NCBI RefSeq assembly: GCF_003967355.1
Contig: NZ_BIFH01000026.1
Span: forward strand, 186,001 to 250,000
Direction of reading: 5' to 3'
DNA length: 64,000 nt
Origin: Embleya hyalina
GTDB taxonomy: Bacteria; Actinomycetota; Actinomycetes; Streptomycetales; Streptomycetaceae
Position 1 is the first letter of the stretch, and each line of letters opens with the position of its first letter. Position numbers and translations under genes: made by a program. Positions 1 through 8,139 of this stretch are shown in pieces. Under the pieces are notes generated by a model, which searched no databases, was not told the origin of the DNA, and saw nothing but the letters and a program-made list of their open reading frames with translations.

Positions 1-1
1 C

Positions 2-370
2 ATGCGGGCCAACGGCGGCGCGATCGTCAACATCGCGTCCAACCTCGGCGCGCACGGCCGGCTGGCCGACCTCGGCGCCTACGTCACCTCGAAGGCCGCG
101 GTCAGCGCGCTCACCCGCAACGCCGCCCTGGACCACATCGGCGACGGCGTCCGGATCAACGCGGTCAGCCCCGGCCCGCTGGCCACCACGATGTCGCTGC
201 GCAGCGGCGAGACCGAGGCCGAGCGGTCGGACCGGATGAAGGCGCAGAACCCGTCCGGCCGGGTCGGCGACCTCGCCGAACTCGCCGCCGCCGTGCTGTA
301 TCTGGCCTCGGACGAGGCGGGCTTCGCGGTGGGCACCGACCTGGTCCTCGACGGCGGCGCCACGGCCTGA
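2..370 (+). CDS. SDR family oxidoreductase, C-terminal part (5' end outside window)
   Basis: This is the C-terminal 122 residues of a classical short-chain dehydrogenase/reductase. The catalytic Tyr-x-x-x-Lys is visible as YVTSK about 27 residues in, followed by the helix that starts AAVSALTRNAA and the NAVSPGPL segment that closes over the cofactor. The end matches the family's usual C-terminus, with LASDEAGFAVGTDLVLDGG. The Rossmann glycine motif and catalytic Ser lie upstream of the window, so the Met at base 2 is internal. Substrate cannot be read from this part. It converges on the tetR gene that follows, with about 80 bases between the stops. Confidence 0.9.
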   Translation: MRANGGAIVNIASNLGAHGRLADLGAYVTSKAAVSALTRNAALDHIGDGVRINAVSPGPLATTMSLRSGETEAERSDRMKAQNPSGRVGDLAELAAAVLYLASDEAGFAVGTDLVLDGGATA

Positions 371-451
371 CCTGCGGATCCCCTCGCCCCGGCCCGGCCG
401 CCGACGCGCGCCCCGGCCGGGGGGTGGGTGGCGCCGACGATCGCGCCGGGT

Positions 452-1072
452 TCAGGCCGAGGTCGTCGGGATCGCCAGTTCCAGACTCGCCGGGATCGCC
501 GCGAAGGCCCGCTCCAGATGCCCGGCCAACCCCGGCCCGGCACCCCGCGCGGTCCACTCGCGCTGTGCCCAGTGCCACGCCGCGAGCATCGTGTCGAGCG
601 GCAGATGCAACAGGATCCGGTCCGGCGCGTCCGGACCGAGCCGGTCGGCGAGCGTATCCACCACCGCATCGGTGGTGTCCGCGCAGAACCGCAGGCTGAG
701 CGCGTTCAGCGCGGGGGTGGCGTCGGCGATCCGACGACTGGCGGCGAAGCGATCCGCCCAGTCCGCCGGCATGGCGTCGAGGGTCTCCGTGAGGGCGTCC
801 TGATAAATCGTCAGGACGGGTCCCGCCAACGGGCGTTCGCCCAGGTCGACGAGATAGGCGGTCCACAGCTCGCGCTCGGGCGCGAGGGCCACGTCCTCCT
901 TGGACGCGAAGGTGCGGAAGAACGTGCGCTTGGAGACCTCCACCGCGCCGACGATCTCGTCGAGGGTCGTCGCGTCGAAGCCCTTGGTCGTGAACAACTC
1001 CAGGGCCGCCGCGGCCAACGCCTGCCGTGTGCGCAGCTTCTTGCGTTCCCGCAGCGGCAGTTCGGTGGTCAT
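452..1072 (-). CDS. TetR family transcriptional regulator
   Basis: A 206-residue TetR-type repressor. Residues about 10-60 form the HTH: LRTRQALAAAALELFTTKGF, then TTLDEIVGAVEVSKRTFFRTF. The C-terminal 145 residues are the variable ligand-binding part. The ATG at 1072 was chosen because it lies just before the HTH; the frame stays open far upstream without homology. The gene is divergent from the quinone oxidoreductase at 1209, and a perfect palindrome lies between them (1128-1142). It most likely represses itself and the oxidoreductase. The inducer is unknown. Confidence 0.93.
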   Translation of the reverse strand: MTTELPLRERKKLRTRQALAAAALELFTTKGFDATTLDEIVGAVEVSKRTFFRTFASKEDVALAPERELWTAYLVDLGERPLAGPVLTIYQDALTETLDAMPADWADRFAASRRIADATPALNALSLRFCADTTDAVVDTLADRLGPDAPDRILLHLPLDTMLAAWHWAQREWTARGAGPGLAGHLERAFAAIPASLELAIPTTSA

Positions 1073-1127
1073 GATCCCCACCCTATCCTCATCCGCCCAT
1101 CGGTCGCCAAAGCCTCTTGTGCGCAAA

Positions 1128-1142
1128 TGCCACTCAGTGGCA
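1128..1142. promoter_or_regulatory. Inverted repeat TGCCACT-C-AGTGGCA, probable TetR operator
   Basis: A perfect 7-bp inverted repeat around one central base sits in the 136-base gap between the divergent tetR (452-1072) and oxidoreductase genes. Size, symmetry and place fit a TetR-dimer operator. The same GCCACT/AGTGGC core recurs at 46664 and 57607. Confidence 0.65.
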
Positions 1143-1208
1143 AAGTGAGCCGCGCCGAGCCCGTCGGTCGGGCTCGGCGGCCCAGCCCGCACCAGCCCCG
1201 GAGCCACC

Positions 1209-2159
1209 ATGCGTGCCCTTGTCATCGACCACGCCGTCGCGTCCCATCTCACCCTCGCCGAGGTGCCCGACCCCGTACCCGCGCCGGACGAGGTGCTGGT
1301 CCGGGTCCGGGCGATCTCGATCAACGCGGGTGAGGCGCACTTCGCGGTGCCGTCCGGGGCGACCGGCACGATCCCCGGCTGGGACGCGGCCGGCGTCGTG
1401 GAGCGGGCCGCCGCGGACGGGTCGGGCCCCGCGGTGGGCACGCCCGTGACCACGCTCGGCGGAGACGGCGCCTGGGCCGAACTGCGTGCCGTCCCGACCC
1501 GGCTGCTGGGCACGCTGCCCGCCGGAATGCCCATGGCGTCGGCCGCGGCGCTGCCCGTGGCGGCCCTGTCCGCCCTGCGCGTCCTGCGTCGCATCGGCCC
1601 GATCCTGGGTCGGCGCGTGCTGATCACCGGCGCGGGCGGCGGGGTGGGCCGGTTCGCCGTACAACTGGCCGCGCGCGGCGGCGCCGAGGTGATCGCGGCC
1701 ACCGGGGATCCGGCCCGGGTCGACGAACTGCGAGCGCTGGGCGCGACCGAGGTGCTGACCGACGGCCTCCCGTACCGAACGGCCCCTGTGTACGGCGTGC
1801 TGGACAACGTCGGCGGGCCGCATCTGACCGCCGCGTACGACCTGTTGGCCCCCGGCGGCACGCTCGTCGCCCTCGGTCATTCCACGGGCGTGGGTGAGCA
1901 TTTCGCGTTCGGCGCGCTGTTCGGCGACGCGGGCCGGCACAACCGCTCGATCGTCACCTACTTCCTGCTCGACGACCTCGCGGGCGTGGACGCCGACCTC
2001 ACCTGGCTCGCCGCCCGAACCGCGCGCGGCGACCTCGACCCACAGATCGCCTGGCGCGGCTCGTGGACCCGCATCGCCGAGGCCGCCGCCCTGCTGACCG
2101 ACCGCAAACTCGGCGGCAAGGCGGTGCTGACCGTAACGGAGGACCCCACGGAGGCGTAA
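1209..2159 (+). CDS. MDR-family zinc-independent quinone oxidoreductase-like protein
   Basis: A 316-residue medium-chain dehydrogenase/reductase of the NADPH:quinone oxidoreductase branch. The N-terminal GroES-like half includes [11 protein letters not shown] (about residues 60-70). The Rossmann half carries [21 protein letters not shown] (about 140-160), the usual AxxGxVG-type NADP(H) loop. Structural zinc cysteines are not evident, as expected for quinone oxidoreductases. The ATG at 1209 begins directly with [10 protein letters not shown]. The divergent TetR gene and the palindrome between suggest induction by an electrophile or quinone-like compound; the substrate is not visible. Confidence 0.92.
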   Translation: MRALVIDHAVASHLTLAEVPDPVPAPDEVLVRVRAISINAGEAHFAVPSGATGTIPGWDAAGVVERAAADGSGPAVGTPVTTLGGDGAWAELRAVPTRLLGTLPAGMPMASAAALPVAALSALRVLRRIGPILGRRVLITGAGGGVGRFAVQLAARGGAEVIAATGDPARVDELRALGATEVLTDGLPYRTAPVYGVLDNVGGPHLTAAYDLLAPGGTLVALGHSTGVGEHFAFGALFGDAGRHNRSIVTYFLLDDLAGVDADLTWLAARTARGDLDPQIAWRGSWTRIAEAAALLTDRKLGGKAVLTVTEDPTEA

Positions 2160-2169
2160 CCGGGCGCCC

Positions 2170-2199
2170 GGGCGGGGGCGGACCGTGCGGCCCCCGCCC
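2170..2199. terminator. GC-rich hairpin between convergent genes
   Basis: GGGCGGGGGC pairs with GCCCCCGCCC across a 10-base loop. It lies between the convergent stops at 2159 and 2211, with no U tract, so it could serve as a bidirectional terminator. Confidence 0.5.
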
Positions 2200-2210
2200 G
2201 AGCCCGCCCG

Positions 2211-3023
2211 CTACGCCACGTCCAACACCTCGAACAACGCGTCCGCGAATTCGTCCGGCCGCATGATGTGGCCCACGTGGTCGGCCGGGAATTCGGTGAG
2301 TGAGAGATCCAGGCGCTCGGCGAGCACCGCGGCGGTGCGATACAGCGGGGTGTGTGCTCCCTCGTCGCCGGCCACCAGGCTCAGCGGCGCGCCGCGCAGT
2401 GCGGCGAGGTCGGGTTCGTATCGGCTGAAGGAGCGTATTTCGTAGGCCAGGTTGAAGTCCACGTTGGCGAACACCCGGTCGAGCATCTCGCGCGCCGGGT
2501 CGGACAGTTCGGCCGGTTCCACGGTCGGGACGGACACGTCGAACAGCCGGATCAACTCCTCCGTCGCGGCCTCCCGTCCGCTGCGCAGGAAGAGGTCGTG
2601 GATCTCGTCGAAGGTCTCGCGCCAATACTTCGCGTCGGGCAGCACGCCGGGCAGGAACGGCTCGTGGGCGACCAACAGGCGGACCTGTCCGGGGTGTCGG
2701 GCCAGCAGGTCGAGCCCGATCGTGGCTCCGGTCCCGTTGCCGAACACGGTCGCCGGTTCGTCGGTGAGGGCGGCCAGGAGGCGGTGCGCGTCGTCGGCGT
2801 GCTCCTCGATCCGCTGTTCGGTGGGCGGTTCGGTGAGCCGGCTGTGCGAGTTGCCGCGCCGGTCGTAGGTGACGACGGTGTGATGGGCCGCGAGTCGTTC
2901 GGCCAGGGTCGTGTACAGACCGGTGTCGGCGTTGCCGCCGCTGATCAACAGCAGTACGGGGCCCGACCCGTGCACCTGGTAGTACAACTCGGCCCCGGGT
3001 ACGGCCAGGGTGGCGGAATCCAT
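2211..3023 (-). CDS. Alpha/beta hydrolase fold protein lacking the usual Ser nucleophile
   Basis: A 270-residue alpha/beta hydrolase. The oxyanion segment is HGSGPVLLLISGG near residue 20, and YDRRGNSHS follows near 53. The acid region is VAGDEGAHTP, and the C-terminal His is in FPADHVGHI. The nucleophile elbow reads FGNGTGA at residues 94-100. Relatives with the same flanks read FGNSSG or FGSSSG, so the serine position holds Gly97. The protein may therefore be non-hydrolytic, or a ligand-binding or lyase-like member. It follows the XRE regulator gene after 26 bases on the same strand, so the two are probably co-transcribed. Confidence 0.9.
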   Translation of the reverse strand: MDSATLAVPGAELYYQVHGSGPVLLLISGGNADTGLYTTLAERLAAHHTVVTYDRRGNSHSRLTEPPTEQRIEEHADDAHRLLAALTDEPATVFGNGTGATIGLDLLARHPGQVRLLVAHEPFLPGVLPDAKYWRETFDEIHDLFLRSGREAATEELIRLFDVSVPTVEPAELSDPAREMLDRVFANVDFNLAYEIRSFSRYEPDLAALRGAPLSLVAGDEGAHTPLYRTAAVLAERLDLSLTEFPADHVGHIMRPDEFADALFEVLDVA

Positions 3024-3049
3024 GAGTTCTGCCTTCCCGTCGGAAGTCG

Positions 3050-3913
3050 CTACCCCTCCAAGCTACGGACCCCGGAGACGTCGTGTCCGCCGAATCCGGC
3101 TTCCGTTCCCGCCCGGCCGGCCATGTGCGCGATCGTCTCGGCGTCGACGGGCGTGCCCACCAGCACCGTCGCGTCCGGCGCCGCCGCGGGTGTCAGCAGG
3201 GACATCGCGAACCGCGGCGACACGCCGGGAACCGGCCGGGTCGCCACCGTCCGGGGCGCGAACACCCCGACCGCCCGGCATGCCCACCACGCCGCCAGGT
3301 CCGGGCGCGCCGACCGCAGTTCGGCGGCGATCTCGGCGCCGCGCGGGTGTTCGGCGCGGGTGCGCAGGTGGCGCACCAGGTCGAGGGCGATCGCCTCGTG
3401 CGCGGGGAAGCGCGCACGATACGCGGGATCGGTCAGCAACATCGACAGCAGGTTGCGGCGCTCGGCGGGCACCTCGGCCGGGTCCGGCGCGATCACCCGC
3501 CAGGCGTGGTTCCAGGCCACCAGGTCCAACGCGGGATCCAACACCAGCGCCGGACTGATCGGCCAGCCCTCGACCATCGCCCGCAGTGCGTCGACCGGCA
3601 TCGGGCCGGGCCCGGCCGGCACGTGGAAGCCGGCGAGTTCCAGGACGTGCCGGTGGGCGTCGGCGTCCAGGCGCAGCGTGAGCGCCACCGCGTCGAGCAC
3701 CTGCCGCGAGGTGTCCACCCGGCCCTGCTCCAGCCACGTGTACCAGGCCACGCCCACCCCGGACAGCGCGGCGACCTCCTCGCGGCGCAGCCCGGGGGTG
3801 CGGCGGCGCGGGGAGCGGGGCAGCCCGATGTCCTCGGGGGCGAGCAGTTCGCGGTGCGCGCGCAGGAACGTGCCCAACTCGTGCCGGTGATCGTGCTCGT
3901 CCCGAATGGCCAT
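3050..3913 (-). CDS. XRE-family regulator with MmyB-type ligand-binding domain
   Basis: A 287-residue regulator. The N-terminal helix-turn-helix (residues about 10-80) has the family signature RTPGLRREEVAALSGV followed by WYTWLEQGR. The C-terminal two thirds match the MmyB-like domain: LDLVAWNHAWRVIAPDP near residue 130, then LLTDPAYRARFP, then GVSPRFAMSLLTP. Such proteins usually control a neighbouring oxidoreductase or hydrolase gene in Streptomyces. Here the hydrolase-fold gene follows by 26 bases. A VOC-family gene is divergent at 4060. Confidence 0.93.
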   Translation of the reverse strand: MAIRDEHDHRHELGTFLRAHRELLAPEDIGLPRSPRRRTPGLRREEVAALSGVGVAWYTWLEQGRVDTSRQVLDAVALTLRLDADAHRHVLELAGFHVPAGPGPMPVDALRAMVEGWPISPALVLDPALDLVAWNHAWRVIAPDPAEVPAERRNLLSMLLTDPAYRARFPAHEAIALDLVRHLRTRAEHPRGAEIAAELRSARPDLAAWWACRAVGVFAPRTVATRPVPGVSPRFAMSLLTPAAAPDATVLVGTPVDAETIAHMAGRAGTEAGFGGHDVSGVRSLEG

Positions 3914-4059
3914 CGGCCCAGCCTATGACCGCCGCTCACCGTACAAGCCGGAGCCTGGCTCGACGCCGGCGGCGGCGCGAGGGTGGCGGACGTACCGACG
4001 AACACCGCCGGGCGGCACCGCCGAGGGCCGCCGGCCACCCGAAAAGGAACCCGTTCCCG

Positions 4060-4536
4060 ATGACCGACACACCCGTCACCGCCCCCGCGTCGACCGGGGA
4101 CACCCCCGCCGACCCCGCCGCCGACATCATGTGGCGCCGCAGCAACGACTCGTCCACGCTCACCACGCCGCGCGCGCTCATCCGCGTCTTCGTGGAACCC
4201 GGCGGCCTGGAGGCGGCCGCCGGGTTCTACGAGGAACTCCAGGGGGTGGAGCGGGACATGTGGTTCACCTTCCGCGAGTTCGGCATCGCCCTCGCCGCGG
4301 TCGGCGGCTTCCTGTTGATCGAGGGCGAGCCGGCCACGGTGGAGCGGTTCCGATCCACCACCGGCACGCTCCTGGTGCCCGAACTGGCGCCCTACCTCGA
4401 CCGCCTGGCCGCGGTCGGGGCCGAGATCACCGAGCCGCCGCGCCGCGTCCCGACCGGATCCGGGTTCACCGCGCGGCACGCCGACGGCACCGTGGTGGAG
4501 TACGTCGAGCATCGCCCGACGGCGGACGGCCGCTGA
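4060..4536 (+). CDS. VOC (glyoxalase/bleomycin-resistance) superfamily protein
   Basis: A 158-residue protein. After a 35-residue polar leader, LIRVFVEPGGLEAAAGFYEE starts a beta-alpha-beta unit typical of the vicinal oxygen chelate fold. It ends with FTARHADGTVVEYVEHRP, matching the last strand and its Glu. Metal ligands are not complete enough to name a reaction. The ATG at 4060 was preferred over one at 3925 because AAAAGGAA lies 10-15 bases upstream and the longer version only adds Arg-rich sequence. It is divergent from the XRE gene. Confidence 0.8.
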   Translation: MTDTPVTAPASTGDTPADPAADIMWRRSNDSSTLTTPRALIRVFVEPGGLEAAAGFYEELQGVERDMWFTFREFGIALAAVGGFLLIEGEPATVERFRSTTGTLLVPELAPYLDRLAAVGAEITEPPRRVPTGSGFTARHADGTVVEYVEHRPTADGR

Positions 4537-4544
4537 CCCGTCCG

Positions 4545-5078
4545 CTACCCGGTGTGCGCGGCGCGGTCGCCGAGCACCCGGTCGCACTCGTCCCGGGCGG
4601 CGGTGCTGAGCAGGGGGCGAAAGCCCGCCAGCAGGTCCCGCAGGCCCGCGCCGTAGCGGTCGCGGGCCTCGGGGTCGACCCGGACGATGTCGAGTTCGTT
4701 GGCCGCGGTCAGTTCGGCGAAGTCGCGGCGTTCGGCCTCGGCGGGCAGGTAGGTCCGGCCGGTGAAGCGGTCCCGGAACGGGCCGTCGACCAGGGTGGGG
4801 TGGCCGGCGGCCCGGTCGCAGCTGGCGTAGAAGTAGACGATGCGCTCGGCGTCCACGCCGATCCGGCCGGCCAGTTCCGCGCGGCGGTCCAGCGGGAGCA
4901 GGCGGGGGGCGAAGCCGTCCGTGCCGTAGAACGCGTGACACAGGCCGGCCGTACGCAGTGTCGGTCGCGCGCCCCAGGAGTCGAGCAGCGCCTCGACCCG
5001 GGTCAGGTGGGCCAGCAGGGTCCCGCCGGGATGTTCGATGCGGTCCGCGCCGAGCATCCGGATGTAGTCGACGATCAT
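4545..5078 (-). CDS. DUF6817/HD-like conserved protein
   Basis: A 177-residue protein of a conserved actinobacterial family, DUF6817 as I recall it. The text GGTLLAHLTRVEALLDSWG (about residues 18-36), then AGLCHAFYGTDGF, resembles an HD-domain arrangement: a His on an early helix, then a Cys-His pair and a Tyr-Gly-Thr-Asp. This suggests a metal-binding helical domain, but no activity is known to me. The stop is 8 bases from the convergent VOC gene's stop. A perfect 15-bp palindrome lies upstream (5155-5169). Confidence 0.75.
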   Translation of the reverse strand: MIVDYIRMLGADRIEHPGGTLLAHLTRVEALLDSWGARPTLRTAGLCHAFYGTDGFAPRLLPLDRRAELAGRIGVDAERIVYFYASCDRAAGHPTLVDGPFRDRFTGRTYLPAEAERRDFAELTAANELDIVRVDPEARDRYGAGLRDLLAGFRPLLSTAARDECDRVLGDRAAHTG

Positions 5079-5154
5079 GTGTACCCCTTGCCATGTAGTG
5101 GGTCGGCGCCGGTTGTCCGGTGGCCGCCCGATGACGTCGGGGGAAACGATAGCG

Positions 5155-5169
5155 CTGACGGGCCGTCAG
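5155..5169. promoter_or_regulatory. Inverted repeat CTGACGG-G-CCGTCAG
   Basis: A perfect 7-bp inverted repeat with a single central base, in the 217-base gap between the divergent genes at 5078 (minus) and 5296 (plus). It could be an operator for either. No regulator is adjacent. Confidence 0.4.
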
Positions 5170-5295
5170 ATCACAGCACCTCGGTCATCCGGGTACGGGC
5201 GATCGACCTGCCGGGAATGCCTGCGCGAGCGTCCGCTTTGTGGATAGGGATGGATCGGAAGCGGTAACGAACGAACGAGTACGGAGATCTGCATC

Positions 5296-5841
5296 GTGGG
5301 ACCCGATCAGTTCTGTCTGGTGTTGTTGCGACGCATGGGCGATTACCAGCCCGATCTGGTGGCCGACGCGATCCGCGAGTTGGAGTTCACCCGGGCCCGG
5401 ATGCGCGAGGTGAACGCGCAGTGGCAGCGCATGGTGCGCAGCCGGGCGATCGGCGGCCCCGGGCGCGCCTACCGGGCCGCGCTCGGCGAACCGCACGGCC
5501 GCGCGCGGCGCGCGATCGGGGACCTCACCGCCGAGGCGCAGTGGTGGGAGTTGCCGCTGTGGCCGGAGTTGCGTTTCGAGATCCTGACCGGTCCCGACGG
5601 ACGGGTCTGGCAGGAGTGGCTGGTCCGCGCCGACCCTTCCACGACCCCGCCCGCCGAAACGGTGGCGGACCTGCGCCCCTGGCGCTTCGTGATCGCCGAC
5701 GTCGCCGCCGCCTTCCCGACCCTGCGCCACACCGAGGGCTCCGCCCCCGGTCGCTGGGCGAGCGTGATCACCGAGAACGGCGTCGAGCACCGCGTCGACT
5801 TCACCTGGGGCCTGCTCCAGAACGTCACCCGCCTCGACTGA
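5296..5841 (+). CDS. Conserved hypothetical protein (181 aa)
   Basis: I do not recognise this protein. It starts at GTG (5296) with MGPDQFCLVLLRRMGDYQPDLVADA. The first half is helical and Arg-rich; the second half has WWELPLWPELRFEILTG and WQEWLVRADP, suggesting a Trp-rich beta domain. No signal peptide, membrane segment or known catalytic motif is visible. Coding is supported by third-position GC bias and absence of a better competing frame. It converges on the P450 gene, 15 bases between stops. Confidence 0.75.
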   Translation: MGPDQFCLVLLRRMGDYQPDLVADAIRELEFTRARMREVNAQWQRMVRSRAIGGPGRAYRAALGEPHGRARRAIGDLTAEAQWWELPLWPELRFEILTGPDGRVWQEWLVRADPSTTPPAETVADLRPWRFVIADVAAAFPTLRHTEGSAPGRWASVITENGVEHRVDFTWGLLQNVTRLD

Positions 5842-5856
5842 GCGGGCGTGCCCGGC

Positions 5857-7113
5857 TCAGCGCCCGAACCGGACCGGTAGCGACTCCGGGCCGCGCAGCG
5901 CGGTGCCGAGCAGACCGCGTACCCGCGTGGGTGCGGTGAGCCGCAGCTCCGGCAGCCGTTCGAGCAGTACCTTCAGCGCGGCCCGGATCTCGGCGAGCGC
6001 CAACCACGTGCCCGGGCACACGTGGGGTCCGTCGCCGAAGGCGAGCGTCGCGCGCACCCGGCGGCCGATGTCGAACACGTCGGGATCGGGATACCGGGCC
6101 GGGTCCCGATTCGCGGCGGTGACGGCGAAGATCAGCGGGGTCTCCCCCGGGATGTCGAGGCCGAGGCCCTGCCAGTCGGACACCGGAGCGGGGCACATCC
6201 TCGGCAGCAGGCCCACCGGCGGCTCCCAGCGCAGTGCCTCCTCGACCGCCCACTCGAGTTCGGCGTCCGGGTCCGCGAGTGTCCGGGACAACTGCTCGGG
6301 ATGGGTGAGCAGGGCGAACAGGGCGTTGCCCAGGCCCAGGTAGGTGGTGTCGGCGCCGGCCGGGAAGAGCAGCCGCAGGAAGGACAGGATCTCCTCGTCG
6401 GTGAGCCGACGCCCCTCCGCCTCGGTGTGCGCGAGGGTGGAGAGCAGGTCGTCGCCGGGATCCCGTCGCCGACGCGCGACGATCGGCGTCACGTACTCGG
6501 TGAACTCGCGGGACGCGCGCTCGGCCGCCTCCGGCGCCATCGGGAAGTGGAACAGGTCGACCGCCCAGCGCCGGAAGCGGTCCTCGTCGTCCATCGGCAG
6601 CCCGAGCAGCCGGGTGATCACCCGGACCGGATAGCCGTGGGTGAACTCGGTGACGAGGTCGGCCTCGCCGCGCGCCGCGAAGCCGTCGACCAACTCGTGG
6701 GCGAGCGGTTCCAGGATCGCCTCGACCTGCTCGGTGACCACCCGACGTCGGAAGGCGGGAACCACGAGCTTGCGGTTGACCCGGTGCTCGGCGCCGCGCA
6801 TGCACTGGATGGTGTGCCCGAGCACGGGTTCGGTGGTGGCGGCGTAGATCGCGGACGCCGGAAAGGCCTCCTCGTCCTTGAACGCGGCGGTCACCAGGTC
6901 GTGGGTCAGGAACAGCAGCGCCCTGGTCCCCAGGAACGGCACGACGGCGTACGGCTTGCGCGCCCGTGCGGCGGCGAGCACGCCGTGCAGGTCGGGGATG
7001 TCGTCGAAGGCGAAGTCGTGGCCCTCGATGTCGAAGGGCGCGCCGGGGTCGAACGGGTCGAGGGGCGCGACCGCCGCCCCCGCCGTCTCGTCGGCCTCGA
7101 TTCCTCGGGTCAT
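5857..7113 (-). CDS. Cytochrome P450
   Basis: A 418-residue soluble bacterial P450. The I-helix oxygen-activation motif is AGADTT, the K-helix ExxR is EALRW, and the heme loop FGDGPHVCPG has the thiolate Cys near residue 366. Length is normal. The ATG at 7113 was chosen because GAGGAGG sits 6-12 bases upstream; a longer start would add 16 Arg/Gly-rich residues. No ferredoxin or ferredoxin reductase is adjacent, so it must use redox partners from elsewhere. It is divergent from an IclR gene, with two palindromes between them. Substrate unknown. Confidence 0.96.
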   Translation of the reverse strand: MTRGIEADETAGAAVAPLDPFDPGAPFDIEGHDFAFDDIPDLHGVLAAARARKPYAVVPFLGTRALLFLTHDLVTAAFKDEEAFPASAIYAATTEPVLGHTIQCMRGAEHRVNRKLVVPAFRRRVVTEQVEAILEPLAHELVDGFAARGEADLVTEFTHGYPVRVITRLLGLPMDDEDRFRRWAVDLFHFPMAPEAAERASREFTEYVTPIVARRRRDPGDDLLSTLAHTEAEGRRLTDEEILSFLRLLFPAGADTTYLGLGNALFALLTHPEQLSRTLADPDAELEWAVEEALRWEPPVGLLPRMCPAPVSDWQGLGLDIPGETPLIFAVTAANRDPARYPDPDVFDIGRRVRATLAFGDGPHVCPGTWLALAEIRAALKVLLERLPELRLTAPTRVRGLLGTALRGPESLPVRFGR

Positions 7114-7169
7114 ACAGCCTCCTCGGCCGAAGCTCCGGCGACGGCGGCAGCCCGTCGGCATGACCGGGT

Positions 7170-7204
7170 GACGAATATTCGTCGTCGAAGTGACGTATAT
7201 TCGT
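7170..7204. promoter_or_regulatory. Two palindromes (GACGAATATTCGTC and ACGTATATTCGT), probable IclR operators
   Basis: The first site (7170-7183) is a perfect 14-bp palindrome. The second (7193-7204) is the same core with one mismatch. Their centres are 22 bp apart, two helical turns, so proteins on both would face the same side. They lie in an unusually AT-rich spot between the P450 and IclR genes. Confidence 0.6.
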
Positions 7205-7238
7205 TGACTCTAGGGATGCCGTCCGACCGGAGCAAGGG

Positions 7239-8108
7239 GTGCCCATGGTCGCGTCACCGCCCACCGAACGGGTCGTGGCCGTCGTCGAGTTGCTGGCCGC
7301 CACGCCGCACGGGTCGAGCGTGTCCGAGGTGGCGGCCCGACTCGATCTGAACCGGTCCACCGCGACCGCGGTGCTCGCCGCCCTGGAGGCGCCCGGTTGG
7401 GTGCAACGCGGTCCGGATCGGCTGTACACGCTCGGCGCCGGACTGCTCGCCGTCGCCGACGCGGTGCGTGCCCGGGTACGGCTGCCGGCCGCCGCGGCGG
7501 AGATGTTGGCCGAACTCGCGGCGCGGGTCGGGTGCGGGGTGGCCCTGTCGCTCGTCGGCGTCGATCAGGTGGTGTTCGTCGCGGTCGAACCGGGACCGGG
7601 TCGGGTGCCGGCCGGGATCGCGGTGGGCACCCGGCTGCCGCTGCGCCCGCCGGCCGGCGCCGCGGTGATGCCCTGGCGGCCGGCCGCCGAACGGGCCGCC
7701 TGGCTCGCACACGCACCCGAGTCGGCCCCGGTGCTGGACACGATCCGCGCGCACGGCGTGGCCGCGTGGCGACCGCGCCGCGACTCGGCCGAGTTGTTGC
7801 CCGTACTGCGGGACGTGGTGGGCCTGTTGGACGAACATCCCGGACGGGCCGAGCTGCGCGCGCGGGTGCTCGACCAACTCGCCGCGATCAGCGCGCACGC
7901 CTACACCGACGCCGAATTGACCTCGGACCGCACCCTGCCCCTGAGCCACCTGGCCGCGCCGGTACGGGACGCGCACGGTCGGCCGACCCACGAACTCCAG
8001 ATCGGCCCGCTGCGGCCCGCCGTCGGCCCGACCGAACGCCGGCACTACATCACCGAGTTGCGCGCGGCGGCGGAGCGCCTGTCGGCCGCCGGACCGGCCC
8101 TTGCTTGA
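7239..8108 (+). CDS. IclR family transcriptional regulator
   Basis: A 289-residue IclR-type regulator. Residues about 7-65 are the winged helix, with VVAVVELLAATPHGSSVSEV, then LDLNRSTATAVLAALEAPGW and YTLGAGLL. The rest is a GAF-like effector domain. It starts at GTG 7239, with an ATG three codons later that has AAGGGG just upstream, so the true start may be 7245. It is divergent from the P450 gene and 31 bases ahead of a decayed monooxygenase, so it once probably controlled both. Inducer unknown. Confidence 0.9.
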   Translation: MPMVASPPTERVVAVVELLAATPHGSSVSEVAARLDLNRSTATAVLAALEAPGWVQRGPDRLYTLGAGLLAVADAVRARVRLPAAAAEMLAELAARVGCGVALSLVGVDQVVFVAVEPGPGRVPAGIAVGTRLPLRPPAGAAVMPWRPAAERAAWLAHAPESAPVLDTIRAHGVAAWRPRRDSAELLPVLRDVVGLLDEHPGRAELRARVLDQLAAISAHAYTDAELTSDRTLPLSHLAAPVRDAHGRPTHELQIGPLRPAVGPTERRHYITELRAAAERLSAAGPALA

Positions 8109-8139
8109 CCGGGTCCGGCATCCGGGTTCGGCTGGGCTC

